From contig CM076268.1 in assembly GCA_038380795.1 (NCBI GenBank), forward strand, positions 20,625,001 through 20,689,000: DNA of 64,000 bases. The letters are read 5' to 3'. Each line of letters starts with the position of its first letter. Within the stretch, counting starts at the first letter, position 1. The DNA is from Pyrocephalus nanus (lineage: Eukaryota; Chordata; Aves; Passeriformes; Tyrannidae). A program made the position numbers and the translations under genes. This document shows positions 37,979 through 50,204 of this stretch, piece by piece. A model generated the notes under the pieces. The model worked only from the letters and a program-made list of their open reading frames with translations, was not told the origin of the DNA and searched no databases.

Positions 37979-40858
37979 CTGGAATACACAAAAAAAGGGG
38001 AGGGACACCAGGGAAGGGACACAGTTTGCTGAGAGCTTCATGTAAAGTAAGGGAAAACCACACTTTTGAACCCAGTATATGAAGAACTGGTGCTGAATGA
38101 AGAAGTTATGAATACATTGTGATAATGTTCTAGGTTTGGCACTACAAAGCATTCTCCACCTGAGATGAGGTGGAGCACTCCAGGCTCCACCTGGAAACCC
38201 GTGACAGGAAAGCACTTCTCTATTTTACAGATGAGGCAACAGTCAGGCCAGCTGCATAATTTCCTTGCAGACATTCACTGGTTATCTGGAAGTAGCACAA
38301 ATACCTTCCAGCTCTTAGTTCTCTCTCCTTAAACACTAGCCATGTCTGTCTCTTGCTTATAAAGTACAGCTGCTCAGGAGTTCACCTCAACCAGTTCAGC
38401 TTCTCAGTCAACACTACAGTTCAAGACTCCCAGAGCAATTTCTGAAGCCCATTAGTGAGGAACCATGCAGAGAAGCAATAGTACAAGGCTATAGACACTA
38501 CTCTTTTAATTGACAAAGAAATTCCCAGATGCACAGAGTTCTGCTCAGCTTTGTCTCAGGGAATAAAAATCCCTGGACTCTAGGTCTACTATGCAGATAT
38601 ATAAACAGAATGCTGTTAAAATGAGTACAATTTTAATTTAAGAGGCTTTTAAAGACTGGAAATTTATTGCAAATCCCTTTTCTAGTTCTGCACCGACACA
38701 AGTATCCTCACACATCTGATTTCTAGATTTCACTGTTTCCTCTCTAAAAGATTAACCAACAATGCCATGGTATAAATGATGTTTCAGGTGTAAAAACTTA
38801 CTAAGCAATCAGGGCAACTATGTTTTCCTAAAAGCTAAGTTCATCTGATACCATTTCTTGTGTTCAACTAGGCTTTTCAGAATAAGATTGAGTCTCACAA
38901 AAAGCTATTCTGGGGCCAAAGCATGACTACTGGAAAGTTTGAATAAATAAAAATATACAGATTTGCCAATTAATAGAAATATTTGACATCCTGATGTCCA
39001 AGAGTGATTCAAATTTATGTGAATGTGGAAATGCTTGTGGTTATGCCTGCTTGTTGTGGATAAATCTGTACATGCATATGTTTATTCTGGACAAACACTG
39101 TACTTCTGGGGTAAAGAGAAAGCTTTCAAACACATCAGAAGACTGGCTATGGAGATGAAATTACACAATGTCTGGATCATAGAGACGATTTTAGTTTCCA
39201 GACAAGGAAAACCAGATCATATGCAGTCCTGTAAATTACTTTCTGGAGTAAAAGCTCATGAAAAGCACCACAAAAGGGGAAGGGAATACTGTCACTTTTT
39301 CAACCTAAACAATGCTCAAACAGGCTCACTGCTACAAAGCTGTTGTTTCCTGTAAGAGTTATCCCACTGCTTCTCTTTGTCAGGTACCTGAGGAAGTCCT
39401 GCCAGATGCCACAGGGAATAATGACTGCCCTGAGGTAAGTTGTTAGTCTAGTTGTTAAAAAACAAAGAGTTAAAACAATCCTCCTTCAGCATACACATGG
39501 GGGAGAGAGAGGAGGTATTTCACGGAATCCCTTTACCAGCTGCTCCCTTATTAATAAGGCCAGCAAGCAGTACTGTATTAGGGCCAAAGAAATCTGCAAG
39601 ATCAGGATTGGGTGAATGGAGAGAAGTGCAACACTGCAGAAATAAGACAAAAAACTCCAGTGATCTTTTCTCCCTGCTCTCTAAAAGCAGGACAGGAAAG
39701 AGTGTGCAACTCCACTGGGCCTCACTATCGTGTCCCATTCCCAGCATATCCAGGTTGCTTCCTCTCCACTGGTTCAGACATTGGCACTCTGAATGTTTTG
39801 GGTGGCACAGACAGTGCTGCCACGGGCAGAAACCTTACCAGTCATAGGCAAAAATAAGCTATTTATGCTAATCTCTGAGATGTCTATTTATTTTATTGCT
39901 CTCTTCCTACCAAAACAAAACTAAAGAGTCATTGGAGCAATCAACAAGATGCAGCAGTGTGTGTTTCCCAGCAGAATGAACACAGACAGAAGGGAACTGA
40001 GTTGAAAGAAGTACAGGAGACCTCGAAGACCCCCAGGGGGGCCATGAACACACATGGTATTAATGGGTATCTGGAGGAGAATTTGCCTTTTTTAAGAAAC
40101 CATCCTTGTAGAGGGGATCACTGTGCCAATGGACAATATTAAGTATTCAGTCCAATTACAAGGAGCAGCAGGCTCACAGTAGGAGTTGGCTCCATGGCTC
40201 AAATAACTCAGTACGACTCAAGTAACTCAGCACAGCTCAGCATCTTCCTCTGTTTTTTTTTGGTCACGTGTTCCTCTTTTAAGAAAAAACAACTCATTTA
40301 GACAGAACATACTGCTTATTATATATTCCTCTGAAAAGTCAGTGCCATGTTAGATCTTTGAGAAATATTGTTACTGCTACCACTGCTCCCTTTCTGTAGA
40401 CTGGGAAATTACTGCCTTCCATCAACAGCATCCTTTTGATCTGGTGCGCAAAACAGTGAATATCTAGCAGGTGCCAATCTATCATACTTGTGTAACAAAC
40501 AATTTTTGTTTATTCCACACAATAATGTTACTTGCATGAAGATAGAATCAATTTGCAAACTTCACCAAGATGAAGTTAAAGGTCTGTTGGGCTTTTTTTA
40601 AAGCCACTGCCTGGCACAATCAGCAAATCTTGTCTAGACAATCCAATCTCTCATGCAATCACTTCAAAATTCATTCAAGATCAAAGGGCAGATATTGTAC
40701 CTGGACTCGTCTAAAGCATACATTTAATTCTTATGGTACACGCATTTGCCTATAACCATCCCCAAAAAATAAAGCCAACCCATTTCCAGTACACAAAACC
40801 CTGTCCTACATGACCTCAGACTGCAAAAAAGACATCAAAAAGCAATTCAAAAACTTAC
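37979..40858 (-). other. SORBS1: SORBS1 intron between E13 and E14
   Basis: 2.9 kb. No exon or repeat family recognised on either strand. Confidence 0.75.
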
Positions 40859-40908
40859 TAGGAAGAATGGTCTGTGGAAGTTTCCAGAGGAGTAACAGCT
40901 GCCGTATT
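40859..40908 (-). CDS. SORBS1: SORBS1 exon E13: Ser/Thr linker
   Basis: The 50-nt exon encodes NTAAVTPLETSTDHSS and a split Tyr (residues 324-340). The human counterpart segment (NVPQSSAISPTPEISSETPG region) is similar in character but diverged, so the call rests mainly on position, good sites (TTTTGCAG|AAT, TCCTA|GTAAGT) and exact phase fit with E12 and E14. Confidence 0.82.
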
Positions 40909-42257
40909 CTGCAAAAGTCCAAACAAAGGAGTCATTGATACGCACTTACATGTGAGAAGAAGAAAAAGGCTTGCTTAAGTAAATTTCCATCTATTGCTTG
41001 AATATTAGCCTATAGGAGACACTGGAGTTTAAGTCTAAAATGCAGTTTAAGCTGTCAGTGTCTTCGCAGAAAAGCAACAATTTCTGAGTTCCTTCAGGGC
41101 AGTGACAGGTTTTTAGCACAGCCGATGCCTTTTTGCAGTGCCTATTCTTTTGTCTGCAAATGAGTCATTGTGAATAAAGCCAAAAGCAAGAAGAGATAAC
41201 CAGCTGGGCCATGACCAGGAGACACATGCTCATAATTATTTCCCCAAGCTTTTCCCCCAACCGGTCACTGCCCGCCTTTGCTTTAAAGGTATATTACATT
41301 TCTGCAGCACAGTACATTCCTCAGCATTCAAAAAAATATCAAAGCTCTAATAAGAAAAGCAACGTTTCAGTTCAGTTTCCTTACTTAAGAGAAGCAATGC
41401 CAGATGCACAGGTTCAATAGCAAAAGCCAGTCCTTATCCGCTTGCTTTAAATCCATCTAACACTTCCTAGGCACATTATTTAAAAATTGAAGGCAATTTT
41501 AGCAGAAATGCTCTATCTGGTGTCCCCTCATATACGTGAGGATTCCCATCTAAGAAGAAAAAGCAAATCTTGTGTTTGAAAAAGCAGCTTTTTCAAGTCC
41601 TGGTGAAATGCCGCAGCTTCAAAAAAAAAAAAAAAAATCAACAACAGAAAAAAAAAAAATAGAAAAAATGGCGTGTTACCAATTAATCTATCATTTCATG
41701 GTTCAAGTCCTGCAGACCCTCGAAGCAGCAGCTGCAGCTGACCTGCCCTAGAAGGCCACGACAAGGTGCAGTGTAAGGAAAATTGTGTAAAATCTCTTGG
41801 GAATATCCAAAATCTTGGGTAGGCGTGAGCTCCTAGCACAGAGCAGGGCTTGTATGAAGGGAGGGTAGATGGCAACACGCTTGAAAGGCACGAGATGATG
41901 ACGTGACACGCCAACCAAGAATTTTAAGCTGATTGCTGCTGCCTATTCATGTGAAAAATAGAGAGGGTTTTTTTTGCAGACACTGAACTCTAAACCCGAA
42001 AGGGGGACTGAGATGAGGGTGAGGGGCAGCTGAAAGCGAATGGGGGAGAGAGGAAATCACTGTATCTGAAATGGATTTCAAGCCGGATTCTCAGCATCAC
42101 GTTCTATTATTTCTGACAGCGACACAGCAAGCCATGCAGTCAGAACGGTCAGAGCCATTATTTATCCCAACCTCATTTAATAATCATCCAGCAGTGAACA
42201 GATTAGAGCAGAGAGTTTGGAAACAGGGATTGGCAGCATGAAAAGAATAGGAAATAC
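40909..42257 (-). other. SORBS1: SORBS1 intron between E12 and E13
   Basis: 1.3 kb; holds A-rich runs at about 41,620-41,665 (U-rich in the transcript). Nothing else recognised. Confidence 0.8.
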
Positions 42258-42359
42258 CTTCTGTGGCTTTTTATGTGGCGCTTTATAAAGCTTCTCCATT
42301 TTTTCTAAATCTGCCTCTAACTCAGTCTGGTAGAGGTAGAGGTCTTTTTCTAGATCAGT
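42258..42359 (-). CDS. SORBS1: SORBS1 exon E12: charged helical cassette
   Basis: The 102-nt phase 0-0 exon encodes residues 290-323, including TDLEKDLYLYQTELEADLEK then MEKLYKAPHKKPQK. It matches human TNLDKDLSLCQTELEADLEK. The sequence is amphipathic and probably helical or coiled. The acceptor is AACCAG|ACTGAT and the donor CAGAAG|GTATTT. Confidence 0.94.
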
Positions 42360-42919
42360 CTGGTTAAAGAAGGAGAAGAAGAATGGGAAAATAATGCTTA
42401 GGGTTAGGGGAAACCAAAGGAATGTTAATTTTGAAAAAAAAGCGAGCCTTTTTAATTGAAAAAAGATGAAGGTGGTATGAAAAATACACAGAAATTCACT
42501 AGCAATTAATCATGTTTCAATCATTACAGAGGAAATAATTTTAAGCATTTAACATTCAAATTAAGAGATGCACAGGCCTGCTAGAATCTATTTCTACAAA
42601 CCATAAAGTTATAAAACCCACCTGTAAGAAAAAAAAAAAGATACTGTAACAATATGCATTATGCTGTTAGTATAATTATCATTGCAAGTCAAGATAGCAA
42701 AACCACCACTCTACATTACGGCTGATTATGATTTAAGAGTTGTTTATTAAATCAATTTACTAGCTACTTAATTGTTAGGCTAATGAGCTCAAGCCCAATT
42801 AAAAAAAAATCACTCACAAGCACACAAAACCCAAGCAATGTTACAAAAAAAAACCAAACAAAAACCCACATACACACATACATACGCGCTGGATGCTGTA
42901 GTGCATGAGACACAATTAC
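42360..42919 (-). other. SORBS1: SORBS1 intron between E11 and E12
   Basis: 560 bp, A/T-rich, no feature seen. Confidence 0.85.
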
Positions 42920-42985
42920 CTTTCTATCCTCTCTAGTAAGGATAGAGCAATCTCCAGGAGTATAATCCCAAATCTTTTTTGGAGG
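42920..42985 (-). CDS. SORBS1: SORBS1 exon E11: PPKKIWDYTPGDCSIL cassette
   Basis: The 66-nt phase 0-0 exon encodes PPKKIWDYTPGDCSILTRED and RK (residues 268-289), against human PPKKIWDYTPGDCSILPRED. The acceptor is CCATCAG|CCTCCA and the donor AGAAAG|GTAATT. Skipping preserves the frame. Confidence 0.95.
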
Positions 42986-45900
42986 CTGATGGAAAGCAGA
43001 GGAAGGAAATGAGGAAATGAAGATAAGGAAAGACATCACAGAGAATATGGAAACTGGATTAGAACAGAGGGGGAATACAATAGGGGATTTGCATCAACAC
43101 TGAAAAGAAATTATAAAAAAACCAACAAACCACAACAGAGAAAGAGAGAGAGAAAGACGGATAAATCTGCTATAGCACAAATATCAAGAAATCATGAGGG
43201 GCAAAAGGGAACATACATGCAGTCTGCAAGGGGCTGTTTTCAGTAGTATGGCAGGAAATTTTTATTTTTGCAGGGTGCTCTAAGGGTTTTTGGACTCTCA
43301 GAGGGAGCCCACAGCTGTTGGTTAAAGCATTCTTAACAGAAAACCAAAACAAAATGGGAAAAAAAACACATAGTCATAAAAAGCATTTGTTTTGCTCATT
43401 CTTCTTTTCAAAGGGAAAGGGCAATACAAGGGCCTTTGATAAAGAAAAAGGAAAATCTTTCCCTCCCGCCTCAGACTATGTATACATACCATGTGAACAA
43501 ATGGCTGATTTTCCAGTGGTGGCATTGTGGGGCAACGAGAATGCAGATTTGTTATTTTGTAGTTCACTGGTTTGGGGGTTGTTTGTGGTGATTTTTGGTG
43601 GAGAGTGGCACACATGAAAGTTGGGGAACTAGTTATTTAAAATTCATCCTACAGGTGAAGGTGCCAATTTCAAAATAGGATTTTCCTATTTGGATGCCCA
43701 TGTAAATATCAGGGAGGATAAAATGAAAGATCTTTGTCCTGACACGCCTATCCAAATAATGCCATGATAGCATCCTCATTTTACCAGATATTCACCTCTC
43801 ACTGATATGCTCAGAGAGACTTTGTTCCTATTTTGTGAAAACAATACATTTGCTCTGTTTCCAAACAAAATTAACCTCTGCTGCCTGGCAAGCTTATAAG
43901 TTTCCTTCATGTCCATACTGACTTCTGTGATTAGATTACTAAGTAAGTGTCTCTGAGTCACTGAGGAGGAAATCTCACCGTTATCAAAGGTGAGACTGAG
44001 CTACAACACTTGGGTCTTAATCCGAATTCCTTTGTAGACTGCTTGGATCTGTATTTTGAATCTGTACCTCTTTGCATTCAGGCAACCACTGTGTGGATGC
44101 ACATACTAATTACCTATTTAATGACCATTAGATCAGCGGCTGTAGGAGGGTAGATGGTGTTGCAAATATTAAGGATTGAGATTCAGATGGAGGAACTGGA
44201 GGGCATTAGGTGTGAAGGCAGGACTTGCACCTCTTTTTCCCGCCCCCTGCTTCTCCATTTATAGCAAAGAGCTTAACTCAGTGCGGTAACGGGAAGGGCT
44301 GGGAGGTGTCCATGTGCGTTTTCCCACAATGACAAAGGAGAACAGCTGAGCTCAGACTGACTTGTCAAGTTTTGTGCATGGGCTCCATGGAGGTGTGGAG
44401 CCACAGGTCAGGAGAAAGGAAGAAGTGTGTGGGGATTCAGTCTCAGGACCATGAGAAAAAGCATCCCTGCTGCATGGATTCATCTGCCTGTCTGCAAGGC
44501 ACACCTGCAGTCCACAGAGCTATCCAGAAATGCACATCCAGCAGTGTGTCACCTCAGTTGCCCTAGGAAACACATCTGCTTTCCTGAGAGGGTAAAGTAA
44601 CATCCTGATTATTCTGGTGTCTTTGGAGAGCAATACCCCAAGCTCACAAGAACTCTGTGCTCCCTTTACCAAGTGTTTCCTGCCCACATCACAGAGCTGC
44701 AAGTAAAGTTGGGAAGTGAGGGGAAATCATGCCTCTAGGAGCGCACATTATCTCCAGCACTGGAAAGAAAGCTGGTTCAAAGACAGAGTCTTTGAAAAGC
44801 CCAGATACTGGTGAATATCAATTGAAACTCTCAGCTGAGAGGCTTAGCCACTAGCTGGTCACAAAAATCAGGCCCTCCCATGACTGGAGTGAGCAAAGCT
44901 CCAGAAAGCATGCTCTTTTGGTTGTGATTATGAAGCTCAGAGAGGCCTTTGCTAGCTATAAAAGTCTGAGATGGCATCCTGAATTCAAGTGCCTGATGCT
45001 GAAAATCTATTCACAGAGTATGACATTCAGGAGCTGGCATAGTTCTTGGGGAGCATGGCTGCGGAGCTGGAGCAAGTTGACATGGGATATCATTTCAAGG
45101 AAAGCTGTAAGAAAGCAGCACTTAACAACAGTGCCCTGAGCAAGACAGAGAACCTGTCACTAGAACAGATGCTCTGCTGAACTCAAGATGGATTGCTGAT
45201 GTAGCCTGAGATGCCCTCTTCTGAAATAAGGACAAGGCTGCCTGACTGAATGTACAAATCCACACTTCTAAAGAACAGGTATATCCCCACAACTAGAAAG
45301 GACCAAGGGCACAAATGCTCTTCTTTCTTTGACACGTTTTCCAGTAACTCATGCTAAGTCAATGAGAGGACAAACCTCCACTCATTGCAAAAGCATATGG
45401 CTATTAATTACGTGAGCAAAGATAAGTGGGTTTCTTCTCACTGTGGAAATCTTAAGCCATGACAACTGATAAAGGGTTAAATCCTTATACTGACAACACT
45501 TAAAAGCCGCAGTGAGGTGAGATTTATCTGACTTCTATTGCCTAAAAATTAGGGAGTCTCAACTCCAGCATTGCTGAAGGTCCTTCTTTAGCTTAGGGTG
45601 AAGGTCCATAGTTACAAAACATAGTTTTCTATGAAAGAATGGACTACCAACAACTGTACATGTTTGCTTCTCAGCAAAAATTACACTATATTTCTATGAT
45701 ATGATCGGAGTGAGCACTCAACTCCAGGCAGCTACATTCTGTGCAGAGGAACTTTGACACTTCTGCCAGAACAAGGACTAGATTTAAAGAAAACCTGCTC
45801 TCTGGTGTTCAAGCGCAGTTGCCTCTGAAGACAGTACTGAACCTTAAAACATATTTCTGTTTTGTTGTACATGCAGGGAAATCTCAGCAGCACTCAAAAA

Positions 45901-46843
45901 CGGAGTGTATGGGATTTTGACAGCTGACCTCAAGGAGAAAGGAGAAGTGACAACAAACCACTACGCTTGAATACATGTGAGAGGCTGATATTGACCCCCT
46001 GGTGCAGTAAGAATCAATTAATAAACAGTATGTAATAACAAACTTAATAGTGTTTAATCAGTAAGAACAAGGCCATAAAATGCCTTAAAGTCACATTTTT
46101 TGCAATAGCCATGACCGCTGATGTGTCCTCTCCATCAAAATGTCCTTTGTCCTTTTGAATAATTAAGCTTTGGTTCATCCTTTTCCAGAGGGAAAATCAA
46201 GGCTTTGTTTTTTTTTTCTCTCTCTGCACAGAGCAACACAGGTCCATTTGAAAAGAAAGCACACTGTTCTCAGACTCCTTTGGTTTCAGGGAATGGCAAG
46301 GGCTATTCAACACAGACTGCTGCCCTCTATTTAGGCAATGGGAAGCTAAATGCATAGGGAAATGATTAGGAAAAAGTATCATGATCTGCTTATGGATAGC
46401 TGGAAATTACTGACTTGTAGTTTACGAGCCAGGGATAGGAATAAATGATTCTCCTTGACTTAAAGCTACCTCTCAGCTATCCTAGACCTTGTTAGGCAGA
46501 GGGAGAATAGAGGCTTTGAATAATGAGAATAGGATATTATTTCTAACATTAACATCAAAAATGCACTTTGAACTATGGTGTGTGAGAAAATGTTGCCTTG
46601 TTGATACATGGTGCTGGAAGGTGGAGAATGTTTGCAAATGGCCTCAAAATACTAAAAGTGGCCACAGAACAGCTGCTTTACATTAGTACCGGGATGACGT
46701 TACCTACAATCACATCTTTAAATAAGTAAGGCAGCTGTTTCAGGTTTAGGGCCTAGCAAAGAGATGTGACAATCATTTAAAAAAAAAAAAAAAAAAAAAA
46801 GAGTCAGATTGACTTCATTGGTCATTGCAACTATCAAACTTAC
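42986..46843 (-). other. SORBS1: SORBS1 intron between E10 and E11
   Basis: 3.9 kb of unique sequence with a purine-rich patch near 43,140. The U22 run at its transcript start is listed separately. No additional exon recognised. Confidence 0.75.
46779..46800. repeat. A22/T22 homopolymer near the E10 donor
   Basis: 22 A on plus, so 22 U in the SORBS1 pre-mRNA, beginning 43 nt after the E10 donor. U tracts downstream of donors are TIA1 binding sites in known splicing systems. Confidence 0.9.
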
Positions 46844-46927
46844 CGGTTTCCCAAACTCCAATTCCGAAAAGAATTTATACCAAGGTTCATTCTTTAAATC
46901 TATCTCTTCTGGGCTTATATCCCGAGT
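46844..46927 (-). CDS. SORBS1: SORBS1 exon E10: conserved EEIDLKNEPWYKFFSELEFG cassette
   Basis: The 84-nt phase 0-0 exon encodes residues 240-267: TRDISPEEIDLKNEPWYKFF and the following SELEFGKP, matching human nearly residue for residue. The acceptor is CCTTTAG|ACTCGG and the donor AAACCG|GTAAGT. A 22-nt U run lies 43 nt into the downstream intron in the transcript sense. The frame-neutral length suits cassette use. Confidence 0.95.
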
Positions 46928-49900
46928 CTAAAGGAGTTGGTGATAGGGGAATGGAAGAGAGAGAAGGATAACATTATGCAAAGAATACACAGAAAGGGAC
47001 TGTTAGAGATGCAGATCCTATGGTTTCCATTCTGAAATGTAGATATTTAGCCTTATAATTTGGAATTTCTACAGCACCTCTCTCATAAAGGCCATGAATT
47101 TCTTTGCAAACATCAGTTAAGCTTAATAGCATCATTGTGAGCAACATGAATATGAATGAATTGCATTTTACAGATCAGGAAACCCACACAGAGAGAGATT
47201 ATGCAGCTTGCCCAGAGTCACAAGAAGACTCAATGGAAGAGCTAGGAGTCAAGGAGTCCTACTGTCAGACACTTTCAAGTCCAAAGCTGCGTGTACTTTA
47301 ATTTTTTTTTTTTTTTTTTTTAAATCGTTGTTTGGTTAAAAAAGAGAGATTTAGTGAGACCTGAATCAGATACTGCATCTTTAACAGCACATGAATATGT
47401 GAGAAACCCTGTTCTATACACTGCAAACAGAGTGGAAGGTGGTTTTCTAAATCAAATGAGACACAAGCCAGAGAGAGCGCACCCTGAAAGATCTCTGAAG
47501 GGATGGATAGAGCGACAATATTACATGTTTCCTCACAAATAAATGTTAGAGTATCAGACAAAATTACAGTGAAGGAAAATCAGACAAGACAGAAAACAGT
47601 ACAGCTGAAAAGGAAATTCCCTTTCGTTCATACCATCTGTTTTAATGAAACAAAAAAGGTTGAAATAGTTGTAGCTGTTTAAAAGCAGTACTGGTAAGGT
47701 AAGAGAATAAAAGTCCATTGCTGAGGCTTATGAAATGCCACTCCCCAAAAGATATCTAGCTAATTCTTGCATTTCAGTATACCTAGTCTTAGACATAATG
47801 GATCTTGGTGCATTAAAAATCTAAACACATTATGTCTGATGTGCCAGTGCGATCCCAAGCACTCCATCACAACGAGCAATGAGCTACAGATGCATCATGT
47901 GTCTCATGGAAATTGCTCTGTGATGGGGTTACTGAGGCAGTTGACAACAGTGCTGGACTTATATGTCCCAGACTCTGACTCAGCCATTAGCATCACAAAA
48001 AAGGCTCTAGGACAAGAGCTCAGGATTGATGCTGAATGAGAGGCAATGCTTCAATCTGTAAGATAAATAGTTACATCATATTTGATGCCTGATGGACTAG
48101 AGAATCATTTGGCTATTTCTTAAAGGCAGAATAGAATCAATGCCTCCATTTTTTATTTACTGCACTCCAACTAAGAGCACTATCTTCTTATATAACTGCC
48201 TTTACATTAAAACAAAGCTCACTGATGTCAACAGGAGGCTCCTTGGTGATCTGAAATAGTTTTTGGGTTGGGATTCTGATAGTCACAGCTAGGAGGTTAC
48301 TAGGAGTTATCCACAAATCTCCTGCACCCTTCTTGATAGATCTAGTCCCTAACCACTACTCTTCTATTTAATGAGACTGATGGAGAACTATGAAGACCTT
48401 CTTTCTTCTGTGATCTATGGCTTTAAATTAAAGCTCATAAAAAACCCATTAGAAGTAACAAAGCTATCACATTCATCTTGGTTTTGACAAACTCTGTATG
48501 TACAATTTTTCTCAATTATGCTGATGATGGTCCTGCTTGTGGCTTATAGACTCTGATTCCACAGTTCAATTAAGTATCTGATGAAGTCTAAACATGTAAA
48601 CGGTGCTACTGGTGATGACAGACCTTTTGCAAATGCTGAAGTACACAGATGAAACTGGCCTTCTGCCACAAGTTTTAATCTTTTCTGTTTACCGTGAGAC
48701 AAAATTGCCGCTTAAGTCAGCAGAAATCTTGTTCCAGGATGAACTGCAGGAATGGAGTTGTCATACCATGTTCAAACCACTCCTCACTGGCACTTCTCTA
48801 ATGGGCTGAGCCAATGCCCAGTAGTATCAAGAGGGAGTCATCCACTGCCCATTTCAATAGGCACTAGGATCATGCTCCCATAAGGAGCAACTTTGTTGAA
48901 GTCAATGAAGGGACACGGGTGTGAAAAGAAGTTGGTTGCAGGATCTTCAAAAAGTGATGGACCTCGATTGCACTTGGAAGGAAAAAAGAAAACCCACCAA
49001 AATGCTAAGGAGAAACATCAGGTCCCAGATTAGATTTGATTCTTACATTTCTACTGATTTAAATTGCTATTCATTCTTATGTAAAATCCTTGGCAGGTTT
49101 TCCAGGAGCATTCTTTTACCTACTTCATGCATGGATCAGTGCCTGAGCTGTTAAGGCACAAAGTCCAGTTTACATTTTGAATCTCACATGCAATTAGCGC
49201 TTCTAATTGAATCCTTCAAATTAATGCCTATATAGAACTATATGTACCAAACTTGCTATACACTACTAACATCATTCCAGTATTTTCCAGCACTTACAGT
49301 GTCACACTTGCACCACTGAAGGACATCTTAAATGATCTGTGGTGATTTACACAGTACTGGCTGATGAGGTTAGCATTACCTCTCTGCCCTGTCCTTTGTC
49401 ATGTGTTCTCAGCCAAGGCTGCAGGAAGAGACTTTTTTATGTCCCCTAGCTGTCACAATTCACAGCATTTTTTACTAATTTCATACTCAAATTGGTAACA
49501 GCTTGCTTAATACTCCAGGTTACCTTCCGGCACAGTTGGGGAGCCAGCTCCCTTTCAATCCTGCCACAGAAGTGGTGAGATCCAACTGAGGAAGAAAGCA
49601 GCCCAGGGGAGATGGCCATGTCCTAATGTACCTCAGAGGCATCTACTGAGGCACATTACAGGCATTCTAAAAACTAATTCAGTGTTTAAAGCATCAGAAG
49701 TACAAAGAAACTGAACCTGCCTGCTCTGTTGCATAATGCCTTCAACTTTACTGCATCAGCTAATGCTGTGCCCCAGAAAAAGTACAGCTGGCAAAACAGC
49801 TGCTGAACAGGTCACAGTGTCAAACATGGATTAAAAACTAGGGTTAGTGATCCATACTTAACACAGAAAACAACACGTCCAAAAGGAAAGAAGACTCTCA

Positions 49901-50089
49901 ATCCCCCTGGATCTCGCTCTATAGAGAACAAAAATGTTAGGAAGTTATGCAGAACAGTTTTCAAAATCTATCACACGAGCACTGCAAGGTAAGCATAAGG
50001 AATCCCATCTGCATAGAACTGGACAAGCATTTGGAGAGTATTTCATAATCGCAGGATAAAGCCACAAACTAGGATAAATCAAACATTAC
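46928..50089 (-). other. SORBS1: SORBS1 intron between E9 and E10
   Basis: 3.2 kb with a MIR-like SINE (about 47,100-47,270), an adjoining T run at 47,302-47,321, and otherwise old unique-looking DNA. Sentences such as CACTGATGTCAACAGGAGGC at about 48,221 recall ancient amniote interspersed repeats but are too worn to name. Confidence 0.7.
47100..47270 (-). mobile_element. MIR-like (CORE-SINE) remnant
   Basis: CATTTTACAGATCAGGAAACC, then CACAGAGAGAG, then GCTTGCCCAGAGTCACA and AGAGCTAGGAGTCAAGGAGTC follow the order of the reverse-complemented MIR consensus (TTTACAGATGAGGAAACTGA; CTTGCCCAAGGTCACAC; AGAGCTGGGATT). The element therefore lies on the minus strand. Divergence is high, as expected for an ancient amniote SINE. 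Confidence 0.6.
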
Positions 50090-50204
50090 CATCTTTTCAT
50101 TGTTCAGAACGGAGGACTTTCCTGGCTGATAGTCATAAATGCTCCTGGGTTCTGCACGATATTTTCTGGTGTCCACCTTCTTGTCTGGAGGCTCCCAGTC
50201 CGTC
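50090..50204 (-). CDS. SORBS1: SORBS1 exon E9: linker with [13 protein letters not shown] motif
   Basis: The 115-nt exon encodes residues 201-239. [20 protein letters not shown] and [18 protein letters not shown] closely follow the human sequence. The acceptor is TTTTCTCAG|GACGG and the donor AAGATG|GTAATG. It ends in phase 0 and begins a run of phase-0 exons (E9-E12). Conservation here is high although no named domain covers it. Confidence 0.95.
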
